DNA from: JBARDN01 sp963755705
Lineage (GTDB): Bacteria > Desulfobacterota > Binatia > Binatales > Binataceae
Direction: 5' to 3'
DNA: 64,000 nucleotides
NCBI GenBank assembly: GCA_963755705.1
Contig: CAVWKW010000001.1
Coordinates: 1,550,001 to 1,614,000 of the forward strand
Below are positions 22,263-31,120 of the stretch, in pieces. Position numbers and translations under genes: made by a program. How positions within the stretch are numbered: position 1 is the first letter of the stretch; every line of letters begins with the position of its first letter. The notes under the pieces are model-generated. The model was not told the DNA's origin and searched no databases. It saw only the letters and a program-made list of their open reading frames with translations.

Positions 22263-24218
22263 TTACTGAGGCGCGGGTTCATCGAACTTCACCAGGTCGG
22301 CGTAGAGCTTTTCCGCTTCGCGCCCGAGCTTTTCGTAGCGCGCGATCAGTTCGTCCGCGTCCTTGCGCGCGAGATAGAAATCGGGACGGTTCATTTCTTC
22401 GGCCAGTTTCGCGCGCTCGGTTTCCTTCTTTTCGATTTCTTCTTCGATCTGCTTGCGCTGTCTCAGCGCGCGATCGCGCCGGCGCTCGGCCTCGCGGTTG
22501 TCCTTCTGAACGCGATCGCTCTTTGGCTGATCGCCGCCGTGCGAGTTCTCCGCGCGAGGCTTCTCGTTCTTTGGCGCGGGCGCCGGCGCCGCGGCGGCTG
22601 CTGCGCGCGCTTCCATCTGCGCTTTCTTTTCCAGGTATTGATCGTAGTTACCCAGATAGCGCGTCGCGTGTCCCTGCCCGACCTCGATCACTTCGGTCGC
22701 AAGCTCGTTCAGGACAAAGCGATCGTGACTGACCAGCAGCACGGTGCCGGGAAACCTGCGCAGCGCTTCGAGCAGGGAGTCCTTGGCGATAATGTCGAGG
22801 TTGTTGGTCGGTTCGTCGAGCAGCAGGCAGTTGTTGCGCTGCGCCAGAACCTTGGCCAGCGCAAGCCGCGCGCGTTCGCCGCCAGACAGCACGCCGACGC
22901 GTTTCTCGACGTCGTCGCCCGAAAACAGCATCGCGCCCAGCAGCCCGCGCAACTGCGGCGTGGTCAGCGCCTCGGCCGAATCGCTCAGCTCGCGCAGCAC
23001 GGTCTTGTCGTAGTTAAGCGACTCGGCAAGGTTCTGCGCGAAGTAACCGAGCGCGGCTTTCTCGCCGACGATCCGCTCGCCCGCCGAAAGCTCCTCGACC
23101 CCCGCGAGGATTTTCATCATCGTGGATTTTCCGGCGCCGTTGGGACCGACCAGCGCGATCTTCTGCCCGCGCTCGATCACCAGATCGATCCCGTCATACA
23201 CCGCAAGCTCGCCGTACTTCTTGACTGCGCCCTTGAGCTCGAACACGCGCCGCGCGCTGCGCTCGCACGCGGGGAAGACGATTGCGGGCGGCTTCTCCGC
23301 GCCGACCGGCGGCTCGAGCCGCTCGACCTTTTCGAGCTGCTTGATCCTGCTTTGCACCAGCCGCGCCTTGCTCGCCTGGTAGCGGAAGCGGCTGATGAAC
23401 TGCTCCATGTGCTCGATCTCGGCGCGCTGATTTTCGTACGCCGACATTTCGAGCGCGAAACGTTCCTCGCGTTGCACCAGGTAGCGCGAGTAGTTGCCGA
23501 CGTAGTCCGCGATCTTTCCGCGCGAAACCTCGGCGGTGCGATTGGTCACCTGGTCGAGGAAGTAGCGGTCGTGCGATACCAGGATTATTCCGCCCCGGTA
23601 TCCGCCCAGGAAATCCTCGAGCCAGTTGCGCGCTTCGATATCCAGATGATTGGTCGGCTCATCGAGCATCATGAAGTCCGGAGCGTCGAGCAGAAGTTTC
23701 GCCAGCGCAATTCGCATCCGGATTCCGCCCGAAAACTCCGCCACGTCGCGAGTCAAATCCGCTTCGGTGAACCCGAGCCCGAACAGAACCGCGGTCGCGC
23801 GCGAATCGGAGCTGTAGAAGTCGTGCTGCTCGAGCTCGTGCAGCACATCGCCATATTCCTCGAGCGCGGAGTCATGCGCGGGTCCCGAATGCTCCCGCGC
23901 GAGGATCTGCTCGAGCTCGCGCCCGCGCCGATCAAGCGATTGCATCCGCTCCAGCGCGGACAGGGTTTCGGCCAGGACGGTGCGTCCGCCCATCTCGGGC
24001 GCGTCCTGCGCAAGATATCCCACGCGAGTCTTTTGCGGCCGGGCGATCCGGCCGGAATCGGGCGGATAAACCTCCGCGATCATCTTAAGCAGCGTGGATT
24101 TTCCGGCTCCGTTCAGGCCGACCAGTCCGACCCGCGCGCTGTCGGGCATCGACCAGTTGACCCGGTCTAAAATTCTGCGGGCGCCGAAGGACTTGGTAAG
24201 GTTGTCAAGCGTAAGCAT
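22263..24218 (-). CDS. ABC-F family ATP-binding protein
   Basis: A 651-residue protein with two ABC ATPase domains and no membrane segments. Domain 1 has Walker A GLNGAGKST (35-43), signature FSGGIRMR and Walker B MLDEPTNHLD; domain 2 has GPNGAGKST, LSGGERARLALAKV and LLLDEPTNNLD. The linker contains FRYQASKARLVQSRIKQLEK, the P-site tRNA interaction motif of ABC-F factors. The C-terminal domain (about 560-651) is charged and coiled, close to Uup. ABC-F proteins act on ribosomes, in translational rescue or antibiotic resistance, not transport. It converges with arsR, 18 bases away, and diverges from the large TPR/PIN gene. Confidence 0.93.
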   Translation of the reverse strand: MLTLDNLTKSFGARRILDRVNWSMPDSARVGLVGLNGAGKSTLLKMIAEVYPPDSGRIARPQKTRVGYLAQDAPEMGGRTVLAETLSALERMQSLDRRGRELEQILAREHSGPAHDSALEEYGDVLHELEQHDFYSSDSRATAVLFGLGFTEADLTRDVAEFSGGIRMRIALAKLLLDAPDFMMLDEPTNHLDIEARNWLEDFLGGYRGGIILVSHDRYFLDQVTNRTAEVSRGKIADYVGNYSRYLVQREERFALEMSAYENQRAEIEHMEQFISRFRYQASKARLVQSRIKQLEKVERLEPPVGAEKPPAIVFPACERSARRVFELKGAVKKYGELAVYDGIDLVIERGQKIALVGPNGAGKSTMMKILAGVEELSAGERIVGEKAALGYFAQNLAESLNYDKTVLRELSDSAEALTTPQLRGLLGAMLFSGDDVEKRVGVLSGGERARLALAKVLAQRNNCLLLDEPTNNLDIIAKDSLLEALRRFPGTVLLVSHDRFVLNELATEVIEVGQGHATRYLGNYDQYLEKKAQMEARAAAAAAPAPAPKNEKPRAENSHGGDQPKSDRVQKDNREAERRRDRALRQRKQIEEEIEKKETERAKLAEEMNRPDFYLARKDADELIARYEKLGREAEKLYADLVKFDEPAPQ

Positions 24219-24321
24219 CGCTGAAACTCTCTATGGTATCAGCGCTGCATAGACGCCGAAAGTCGCACTTTAACACGGGCTCTTCCGCCACGGTCGCCAT
24301 TGTGTTAATTAATCCTACACT

Positions 24322-27300
24322 ATGGCTATTTCAGGTGCTGGTTATCCACTGCCCAGAACCGCGGATGAATTCGAAAGGCTCTGTCTGCGGCTCTTGCGGC
24401 GCCATTGGCAACTCGGGCAAATCGAACGGATGCACGATCCCGAGCGCCGCGAGCGCGGGATTCATCTGCTCGAAATCAGCGGCCGGCCGCGGCTTGCGGC
24501 GGTCCGATGCGAGCTGCGCGAGGCTCACAGCGCCCTCTCGGCGAATGAAATCAAAGACGCCGCGGAGCGCGCTCTGAGTCTCGGGCTGCCAATCGGCCGT
24601 TTCGTAATCGCGACCACCGCCCCGCGCGGCGCGAGCCTGCAGCGCATCCTGTACGACCTCAACCGCGCCCAAAAGGGCTCAGGCCCGGGCGCGATCGAGG
24701 TTATCACCTGGGACGATATCCAGGAGCTGCTCGACGAGTATCCTCAAATTCTGACCGAGTTCGGCTCGGCTGCCAAGCGGCAGGCCATAACCCGCGCCGA
24801 CTCGCTGGTGCGGCTGGATGCGAACCCGGTGGTGGTCGAGCCCAACGGCACGCCGCCGGACGCGCTCGAGACGGAAATCACCGCGGCCGCGGAATTTATC
24901 AATCAGCGCTCGTTCCAGATGGCGCGGCTTTCGCTGCTGCGGCTGCGCGAGCAGCGCTGGAACGAACTTAATCCGGCGCAGAAGTTTCGCGTGCTGACCA
25001 ATTTGGGCGTCGCGTGGCTGCGCGAGGGCGAAGCGCGTAAAGCCGCGATGCTGTTTATCGCGGCGCGATCGCTGGCGCCGGAAGACGAGCAGGCCTGCAC
25101 CAATGAGGCTCTCGCCCACGAGCTGTTGGGCGAACGCGACCGCGCGCACGCGCTGGCAGACAGGCTGCGGATGCAGTTTCCGTCCAGCGGCCGGGCGCTC
25201 GCGCTGTGGCTCAACAACGCCCCTCTGACGATGGACGCCGGCGCGCTCGAGACCAACGTCGCGCCCGAGCTCGGAGCCGATCCTGAAGTCGCGATGGTGA
25301 TGGCGCGGCGCGCGCTCTCCAGCGCCGACTACCTGCGTGCCGAGCGCTACGCGCGCGCGGCGTCGCAGACCTTGGCGGGACAGTCCGACCCGTGGCTGAT
25401 CCTGGGCCAGTCGATTCTGCTCGCAGAACTGAGTGCGCCCACTTCCACGCCGGTACCTGCGCAAGCCGCCGAGGGCGAAGATTCGCCCGCACCGCCGAGC
25501 GAAGAGTCGCGCGTGCGCGAGGCCGAGGGCTGTTTCACCCAGGCGATTGAGTTTGCGCAACATGAAGGCTCTGCGCAAAACGAAGTGCAGGGACTTATCG
25601 GCCGCGCACAGACGCGGATTGCTCTTCACGACGCGGAAGGCGCGGGCAAGGACATCGAGCAGGCGCATACCCTCAAGCGCGAAGACGCCAACGGCCTGGT
25701 CGAATACGGAATCGTGTTGCGCGGACGCGGCAACCTGAACGAGGCGATCGAAGTTTTTCGCCGCGCGGTTGCGGTCGGCGGACGCGACGACGCCGAATAC
25801 GATCTCGCGATCACGCTGCGCGAGCGCGACGAGCCGGGCGACCTGCAGGTTGCCGCCGAAATGCTCTCGCGTGCGATCGCGCGGCCAGACCTCGTTCCCA
25901 GGGGTGATTTTCCGTTCGCGGTTGCCGCGGCCGCCGACGTGCTCGGACGCCTGGAGCGATGGCACGAGGCGGACGCGATGCTGGCGGCGCTGCCCGAGGG
26001 CGCGATCGCGCCGCTCGCGCTGCTCATCCTGCGCGCCAATCTGCGCCTGGCGCAGGGCAAGTTCGATCAATCCTCGAAGCTTGCCGATGACGCGCTCGCG
26101 GCTCATCAGGTTGACACTTCATCGGAAGACCGGCGCAAGCTCGCCGCGCTGCTGCACGACCTTGGCCGCTACCGCGACGCACTGCCGCTGTGGCAAACGC
26201 TTGCGACAGGCGATCATGCGGGCGACACCCGCCGGCTGGTTGAATGCGCCTCACGTCTGGGCCGCGTCGATATCATCACGGCCTGCGCGCGCGGCGGCGC
26301 CGCCGAGGCAAGCGCCTCCGGCGCGTCCGACGAATCCTCCGAAGCGAGCCTCGAGCATCTGGAGCAATCCGATCCGGAAGCCGCGATCGAAATGATCCAG
26401 CAGCATCTGGCGCAGCATCCCGAGGACGCGGTGATGCGCCTGCGCCGCTCGATCGCCGCCGATCGTATCGGCCGCCACGAGCTGGTGATCGCCGACCCGG
26501 CCGCGATGCCTCCCGCGCGCAGCGTTCCGGTCGCGTTCGGGCGCGAGGCGGTGCGAATCATGCGCGAAGGCGGACGCGCCAGTGAGTCGCTCAGCTACGC
26601 CTACGATTTGCTCCGGCGGCATCCGGGAGATATCGAAGCGCATCGCGCGTACCTTGCGGCGCTCGGACCGATCGGACCGATGCCGCATATCGCGGATTTT
26701 GACACCGCCTCCAACGGCGCCGCGGTCTGCTTTGTCGAGCAGGATACCAACGCCGATAAATGGCTGGTGCTCGAAGACGCGAACGATCCCGACGAATCGG
26801 TTGAGGAATACGGACCGAACTCGCCGATGGCGAAAGCGCTCAAGGGCAAACGCGTCGGCGACAAGTTCCAGCTTCCTGAGGGCCGCTTCAGCCGCAAAAC
26901 CGGCGTCGTCAAACAGATCATCAGCAAGTATGCGTGGCGCTTCCAGGATTGCGCTTCGGGATGGACCAAACGCTTTCCCGGAGAACCTGAAATCAAGATG
27001 GAGCCGGTCGCAGCGGAAGTGGTTGACTGGACTGCGCTGCCTGCCGCGCTCGAAACCCTGCTGCCGGCCGCGGGGCGGCGCGAGGATCTGCTCGGTTCGC
27101 TCGAAGGCGTGTACCTGAACAATCCGATTCCGATTCACGCGATCGCCGAACGCATGGGCGTCAATGATTTGCAGACGATGTTCCTGCTGGCGCAGCGGCC
27201 CGACGCGTCGGTCAAGTGCTGCCTCGGCACGCCGGCCGAGCTGGAAGAAGCGCTGGGCTTTTTCGATCGCGCCAACGCGATCGTGATCGACCTGACCGCG

Positions 27301-28224
27301 ATCGCTACGCTGTGCATGCTCGGCAGGCTTAACCTGCTCGCCACCTGGCCGCGCCAGTTCGTGGTCTCGCAGGCCACGCTCGCGGACTTGCGCAGGTTGC
27401 AGTTCGAAGACACTCTGCTGCGCCTGCCGCCCGGATTCTCGACCTCGCTCAGCTCCAATGGACACGACACCAAGCTGCGCGCTGACGTTCAGCTCAAGGC
27501 TCTGGCCGACAGTATTCAGTCGGTATGCCGCGTGCGCGACGGCGCCGCGCTGGCCGCGATCGACGCCGACCGGCGCGAGCGCCTGATCAAGCTGCTTGGC
27601 CGCCACGGCGCGGAAAGCGTGGTCGTGGCCGCGATGCCGGGGCATGTGCTGTGGTCCGACGATCGGGTGCTGGCGGCGATGGCGAAGTCGGAATTCGGAG
27701 TGCGCCGAGTCTGGACCTCGTCGGCGCTGCAGGCCCGAGTGCGCGCCGGATGCCTGGATGCGGCCGAGCTTGCCACCACCAACACCAAGCTTTCGGGATG
27801 GGGTTATTCTTTCAGCACCCCGACGATCGACATGATCCTGCGCGCGGGCGCGGTCGCGATGTGGAATCCGGATCAATTCCCGCTGCGCCAGGCGCTCGAT
27901 CAGTTTGCCAGTCCGTCGATCACTCTGGCCGACGCGATGCGGCTTGCGGCCGAGTTGATCGTGAAGATCTACAACGACGCGAATCTGCGCGGTGCGCGCC
28001 GGACCTTCGCCACACGGCTTATCGATCGGATTGCCAGCCGTCCGCGCGGGCGCGATTCGATCGAGGCGCTGCCGCGCTCGCTGCCGATTCGCTTCGGACT
28101 TGATTTGATACGCGCGCGCGAGCTGAGCGATGTCATCCGCGGGTGGATGGCGTCGTCGGCGGCGCGGGAAGAGTCAGCGCAGAGCCAGGCTGCCGGCGCA
28201 GCCGAGATGCGCGCGAGCGCTTAA
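24322..28224 (+). CDS. Giant TPR protein with degenerate nuclease fold, GreA/B-C-like and PIN domains
   Basis: A 1300-residue multidomain protein. Residues 1-150 match the Mrr-like PD-(D/E)xK fold ('FERLCLRLLRRHW', 'PIGRFVIATTAPRGASLQRI', 'VITWDDIQELLDEYPQILTEF'), but the acidic/QxK catalytic residues are replaced: GIHLLEI where GxDIL is expected, VRCEL where QCK is expected. From about 190 to 780 there are TPR-type helical repeats. Residues about 830-870 read 'PNSPMAKALKGKRVGDKFQL', as in the GreA/GreB C-terminal domain. A PIN nuclease follows: 'AIVIDLTAIATLC' near 986 and 'WSDDRVLAAMAKSEFGVRRVW' near 1110, with the acidic residues kept. It probably cleaves RNA as a regulated effector. A long hairpin follows its stop. 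Confidence 0.8.
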   Translation: MAISGAGYPLPRTADEFERLCLRLLRRHWQLGQIERMHDPERRERGIHLLEISGRPRLAAVRCELREAHSALSANEIKDAAERALSLGLPIGRFVIATTAPRGASLQRILYDLNRAQKGSGPGAIEVITWDDIQELLDEYPQILTEFGSAAKRQAITRADSLVRLDANPVVVEPNGTPPDALETEITAAAEFINQRSFQMARLSLLRLREQRWNELNPAQKFRVLTNLGVAWLREGEARKAAMLFIAARSLAPEDEQACTNEALAHELLGERDRAHALADRLRMQFPSSGRALALWLNNAPLTMDAGALETNVAPELGADPEVAMVMARRALSSADYLRAERYARAASQTLAGQSDPWLILGQSILLAELSAPTSTPVPAQAAEGEDSPAPPSEESRVREAEGCFTQAIEFAQHEGSAQNEVQGLIGRAQTRIALHDAEGAGKDIEQAHTLKREDANGLVEYGIVLRGRGNLNEAIEVFRRAVAVGGRDDAEYDLAITLRERDEPGDLQVAAEMLSRAIARPDLVPRGDFPFAVAAAADVLGRLERWHEADAMLAALPEGAIAPLALLILRANLRLAQGKFDQSSKLADDALAAHQVDTSSEDRRKLAALLHDLGRYRDALPLWQTLATGDHAGDTRRLVECASRLGRVDIITACARGGAAEASASGASDESSEASLEHLEQSDPEAAIEMIQQHLAQHPEDAVMRLRRSIAADRIGRHELVIADPAAMPPARSVPVAFGREAVRIMREGGRASESLSYAYDLLRRHPGDIEAHRAYLAALGPIGPMPHIADFDTASNGAAVCFVEQDTNADKWLVLEDANDPDESVEEYGPNSPMAKALKGKRVGDKFQLPEGRFSRKTGVVKQIISKYAWRFQDCASGWTKRFPGEPEIKMEPVAAEVVDWTALPAALETLLPAAGRREDLLGSLEGVYLNNPIPIHAIAERMGVNDLQTMFLLAQRPDASVKCCLGTPAELEEALGFFDRANAIVIDLTAIATLCMLGRLNLLATWPRQFVVSQATLADLRRLQFEDTLLRLPPGFSTSLSSNGHDTKLRADVQLKALADSIQSVCRVRDGAALAAIDADRRERLIKLLGRHGAESVVVAAMPGHVLWSDDRVLAAMAKSEFGVRRVWTSSALQARVRAGCLDAAELATTNTKLSGWGYSFSTPTIDMILRAGAVAMWNPDQFPLRQALDQFASPSITLADAMRLAAELIVKIYNDANLRGARRTFATRLIDRIASRPRGRDSIEALPRSLPIRFGLDLIRARELSDVIRGWMASSAAREESAQSQAAGAAEMRASA

Positions 28225-28239
28225 CGCGCTCGTGCTGCG

Positions 28240-28290
28240 GCGGGAATATGACGGTCACCGCTCCCAGCGGCCAGGCCGTCATATTCCCGC
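28240..28290 (+). terminator. Long hairpin after the TPR/PIN gene
   Basis: A perfect 15-bp inverted repeat, GCGGGAATATGACGG with CCGTCATATTCCCGC, whose 21-base loop contains a further CCGC-TCCCA-GCGG stem. It starts 16 bases after the stop of the TPR/PIN gene. There is no T-tract, so it may act as a terminator or as an mRNA-stability or regulatory structure instead. Confidence 0.5.
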
Positions 28291-28371
28291 ATCTGCATCG
28301 TTTCCGGGGCGCGGCGGGTGTAGAATCGGCGTCGAGAAAATGAGCTGGGCAGGGCCGAGGAGATTTCTACG

Positions 28372-28713
28372 ATGCCGACGATACGCGAAGGCGACCGAAT
28401 AGTGCTGGTGGACAAACGCCTGTTCCGCGACGACAACACCCGAATCTTCGTTGGCGTGGTCGAGGAGGTTGACGACTACACGATGCGCGCGCGCGGCTTC
28501 GGCTATCACGTGAGTCCCTACGAAGTCGCCGGGACCGAGCGCCGTGGCGACGAGCGCGTGCGCCTGCTGTCGCTATCTTCGGGCGATATCATCTATATCC
28601 TGCCGCGCGATCAGGACCTCGAGAAGCTGCAGCTCAAGCGCTCGCCCAAATCCATGAGTCTGACCGACGGCACCTTCGCGATGGATCTGAGCGATTTTCT
28701 GCTGCGCGCGTAA
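28372..28713 (+). CDS. Conserved hypothetical protein (113 aa)
   Basis: A 113-residue soluble protein starting MPTIREGDRIVLVDKRLFRD. It has beta-rich stretches IFVGVVEEVDDYTMRARG and 'VRLLSLSSGDIIYILPRD', reminiscent of small SH3- or RNA-binding-like barrels, and an acidic tail. I cannot name the family. ATG 28372 has a GAGGAG site seven bases upstream. The gene lies about 150 bases after the large TPR/PIN gene, in the same direction, with the hairpin between them. A partner role is possible but not shown. Confidence 0.65.
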   Translation: MPTIREGDRIVLVDKRLFRDDNTRIFVGVVEEVDDYTMRARGFGYHVSPYEVAGTERRGDERVRLLSLSSGDIIYILPRDQDLEKLQLKRSPKSMSLTDGTFAMDLSDFLLRA

Positions 28714-28745
28714 TACTATAGCCAGTTACTATTCGGTCGATTCAA

Positions 28746-29330
28746 TCATGGAACCGCGAACTCGCGGTTATCATTCGACCATGGCGGCGCGTTGCGAATC
28801 GCGTCGAGCACTTCCTCCGGATCGTTGACCACGCTCCAGATTGCGCGATGACGCTCGTCCATGAAGCGCTCGCGGACCGCGCTCTCGAGCAGCTCGAGGC
28901 ACGGACGATAGTAGCCATTGGTATTCACGATCACGATCGGGCCGTTATATAGCCCGAGCCGCTTCCACGCGATCGCTTCGAATAGCTCCTCGAAGGTGCC
29001 GCACCCTCCCGGCAACGCGACCACCGCATCGACCTCCGCGATCATCAGGCGCTTGCGCTCGTGCATGTCGCGCACCAGGATCAGTTCGGTAAGTCCGCGA
29101 TGCGCCCATTCGAGTTCGTCCATGAATTGCGGGATCACGCCGATCACGCGGCCGCCTTGCGCCAGTGCGCCCTCAGCGATCGCACCCATCGAGCCGTTTC
29201 TGCCGCCGCCAAACACCAGCGCAATTCCCTCGCGCGCAAAGATGCCGCCCAGGCGCCGGGCGTCGTCGTGATACGCGGGGTCGCAGCGGCGGCTCGACGC
29301 GCAGTATACACAGACTCGTTTGATTTCCAC
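28746..29330 (-). CDS. LOG family protein (TIGR00730, cytokinin-activating type)
   Basis: A 194-residue Rossmann-fold lysine-decarboxylase-like LOG protein. The nucleotide-binding GGGRNGSMG is at residues 41-49, the HERKRLM stretch at about 90, and the hallmark PGGCGTFEE at 107-115. Members hydrolyse nucleotide 5'-monophosphates to free bases (cytokinin riboside phosphoribohydrolase in plants and bacteria). The start is GTG 29330; no strong ribosome binding site is visible. A second in-frame ATG is not nearby. It converges with the hypothetical gene at 28,713, separated by 32 bases. Confidence 0.92.
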   Translation of the reverse strand: MEIKRVCVYCASSRRCDPAYHDDARRLGGIFAREGIALVFGGGRNGSMGAIAEGALAQGGRVIGVIPQFMDELEWAHRGLTELILVRDMHERKRLMIAEVDAVVALPGGCGTFEELFEAIAWKRLGLYNGPIVIVNTNGYYRPCLELLESAVRERFMDERHRAIWSVVNDPEEVLDAIRNAPPWSNDNREFAVP

Positions 29331-29363
29331 GTGCGCGATGTTACCGGAGCGCGGGCCGCGTAT

Positions 29364-30599
29364 CTATTCCTTGCCGGCGCTGCTCTTCCACGCAGGCATC
29401 AGATCGTTTGATGGAACGTCATCGCCGCGCAATTTGTTCGCTTGTTCGATTCCGGAGATCGGAAGTCCGTCCGCCTCAAGTGCGCCGATCTGCCGCAGGG
29501 CCGACGCCTGATCCCAGTAGATATGTTCGTTATAAAGTTTGTCCCCGCGAAACTCGACGATCGCCACCGTCGGAATCTCGGCATACCTGCCCGTCGGCTT
29601 GACACCCGGCAACAGAAAATCGATTTCCTTCGTGTGCGTGAAGCACAATAGCAATTCATCGACAACGCGATCCGGTCCGATCGTCCGGGAGATCGGCACG
29701 ACCCTGGTGTCCTCGGGCAGGGTAGGGATGAAGTGGTATTTGTAGAAGCGATGCAATTCGCGATAGCCGTAGCCGCCGGTCAAGGTCGGAATGTGATTGA
29801 CGTAAGGCTCCGGCGTCATCGTGGCCATGGTCGCGTCGGCGTCGCGGGTGGAAAATTCCAGGTCGCAATGCCTATCCCACAGCGCGGACAAATCAAGCCG
29901 CGGACCAAGCGTGCGGCGCAGAAGCCCGATCGAGCGCGAGCGCGCGAGTTGCGAAGCGAATGGATGAAACGACGCGCGCAGATCGCAGTTAAAGCCGTGC
30001 TGCGCGTCGCGATAGACATAGAACTCCACGTCGTCATGTCCCGCCAGCGCGGCGCGCACCGCCTCGCGCGCGGAGGCGGGAATCGCGCCGTCCTTTTCGC
30101 CCCAATGGAACACTATCGGGCATCGCAACGACTTGGCCTCGCTCGCGCGCTGCTCGATACCGCCGCCGTAATACGAAATCGCCACGTCGATATCAGACCG
30201 CGCCGCGGTCAGGTAGGCGAGCAGTCCGCCGAAGCAGTAGCCGACCGCGCCAACCTTGCCCACGCACTCCGGCTGCGCGCGCAGCGCCGCAAGGCTGGTC
30301 GCGATATCCGTCATCACCAGCTCGAGGTCGAGTTTCTGCCGCACGCTGCGCCCTTTCTGCATCCCCTCCTGCGTGTAATCGAGATCGAGACCCGGCTCGA
30401 CGCGCCAGAAGATGTCGGGCGCAAGCGCCACGTAACCCTCGGCGGCCCAACGCTCGACGGTCGCGCGGATATGCGTGTTGACGCCAAAGATTTCCTGGAA
30501 GACCAACAGTCCCGGTCCACGCCCGCCGGGTGGGAGTGCCAGATAGCCGGAATAACGTCCGCCGTCGTGCGCCTCGATGGTGATCATCTGTCCGCTCAT
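29364..30599 (-). CDS. Dienelactone hydrolase fused to an NTF2-like domain
   Basis: A 411-residue two-domain protein. Residues 1-225 are a complete dienelactone hydrolase: Glu36 in FQEIFG, nucleophile Cys122 in GYCFGG, Asp170 in GEKDGAIP and His201 in AQHGFNC. Residues about 235-411 look like a SnoaL/NTF2-like fold, with 'LWDRHCDLEFSTRDADATM' and 'EFRGDKLYNEHIYWDQASA', a small-molecule-binding or isomerase module. The fusion suggests one enzyme that opens a lactone and processes or binds the product. Length fits both modules, with no frameshift. The AGGAGGAATCACG leader before ATG 30599 is identical to that of the SDR at 19,200. Confidence 0.88.
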   Translation of the reverse strand: MSGQMITIEAHDGGRYSGYLALPPGGRGPGLLVFQEIFGVNTHIRATVERWAAEGYVALAPDIFWRVEPGLDLDYTQEGMQKGRSVRQKLDLELVMTDIATSLAALRAQPECVGKVGAVGYCFGGLLAYLTAARSDIDVAISYYGGGIEQRASEAKSLRCPIVFHWGEKDGAIPASAREAVRAALAGHDDVEFYVYRDAQHGFNCDLRASFHPFASQLARSRSIGLLRRTLGPRLDLSALWDRHCDLEFSTRDADATMATMTPEPYVNHIPTLTGGYGYRELHRFYKYHFIPTLPEDTRVVPISRTIGPDRVVDELLLCFTHTKEIDFLLPGVKPTGRYAEIPTVAIVEFRGDKLYNEHIYWDQASALRQIGALEADGLPISGIEQANKLRGDDVPSNDLMPAWKSSAGKE

Positions 30600-31120
30600 C
30601 GTGATTCCTCCTGCGCGAGATTCTGGCGTGTTGCTTGTACCTGCCGTCTGGCTCTAGCGCATCGATTTCCATCCGTCGAGGGGGCTGACCTCTCGCGGCG
30701 TGCGGGTCATACCGACGCGATGTCGGCAAGCGAGGCGCGGGTGCATTGTTGCAACTGAAATCGATCGCGATGCTACAAACTGTCAATTCTTTGCCATCGA
30801 TTTCCAGCGAACCTGAAAGATTCGGCGCAAGCTGTTTCATCAGAGCTGGCGGCACAGTCCGGCGCGCCTTTTGCTCTCTCGTAACCAGAAGCGCCTTTCG
30901 GGCGAACGATCCAGGTTTGGTCGGCGCGTTGACCTGCACGGGCGGCGTCGCGTTTCCCCTCGACAACGAATTCGTGCCAGTGCCTCGCGCCGACCATTTC
31001 TCTGGATTCTTCCGGCGTCCCTTCTGATTGAGGCTCAATCGGCGCGTTCCGCGCTTGCTTGCCGAGCCCCGCTCGATCTGAAACCTTTACAGAGCTTTGC
31101 CTGCGCACGGCCCCGCGCGC
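30600..31120. other. Non-coding interval between the DLH fusion and MFS genes
   Basis: About 520 bases. Open frames on both strands (30746-31027 plus; 30193-31038 minus) give products rich in Arg/Ala and lacking any family pattern. Sequence 30,700-31,000 contains no clear repeat, tRNA or riboswitch. The start of the MFS gene lacks a ribosome binding site, so the true promoter and start may lie here. Confidence 0.4.

Noticed and set aside
22539..24170. 543-codon frame antisense to the ABC-F gene
   Set aside because: The sense strand has both Walker and signature motifs; the antisense product has none and is biased in composition.
24219..24321. Leaderless promoter before the TPR/PIN gene (TACACT directly ahead of ATG)
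   Set aside because: A -10 box cannot abut the start codon; the AT-rich TTAATTAA may be part of a promoter but no -35 was clear.
26251..27876. 541-codon antisense frame inside the TPR/PIN gene
   Set aside because: No recognisable motif; the sense product shows several domains in order.
30746..31027. 93-codon frame between the DLH fusion and the MFS gene
   Set aside because: No ribosome binding site, no family match, and conflicting frames on the other strand; left as non-coding.
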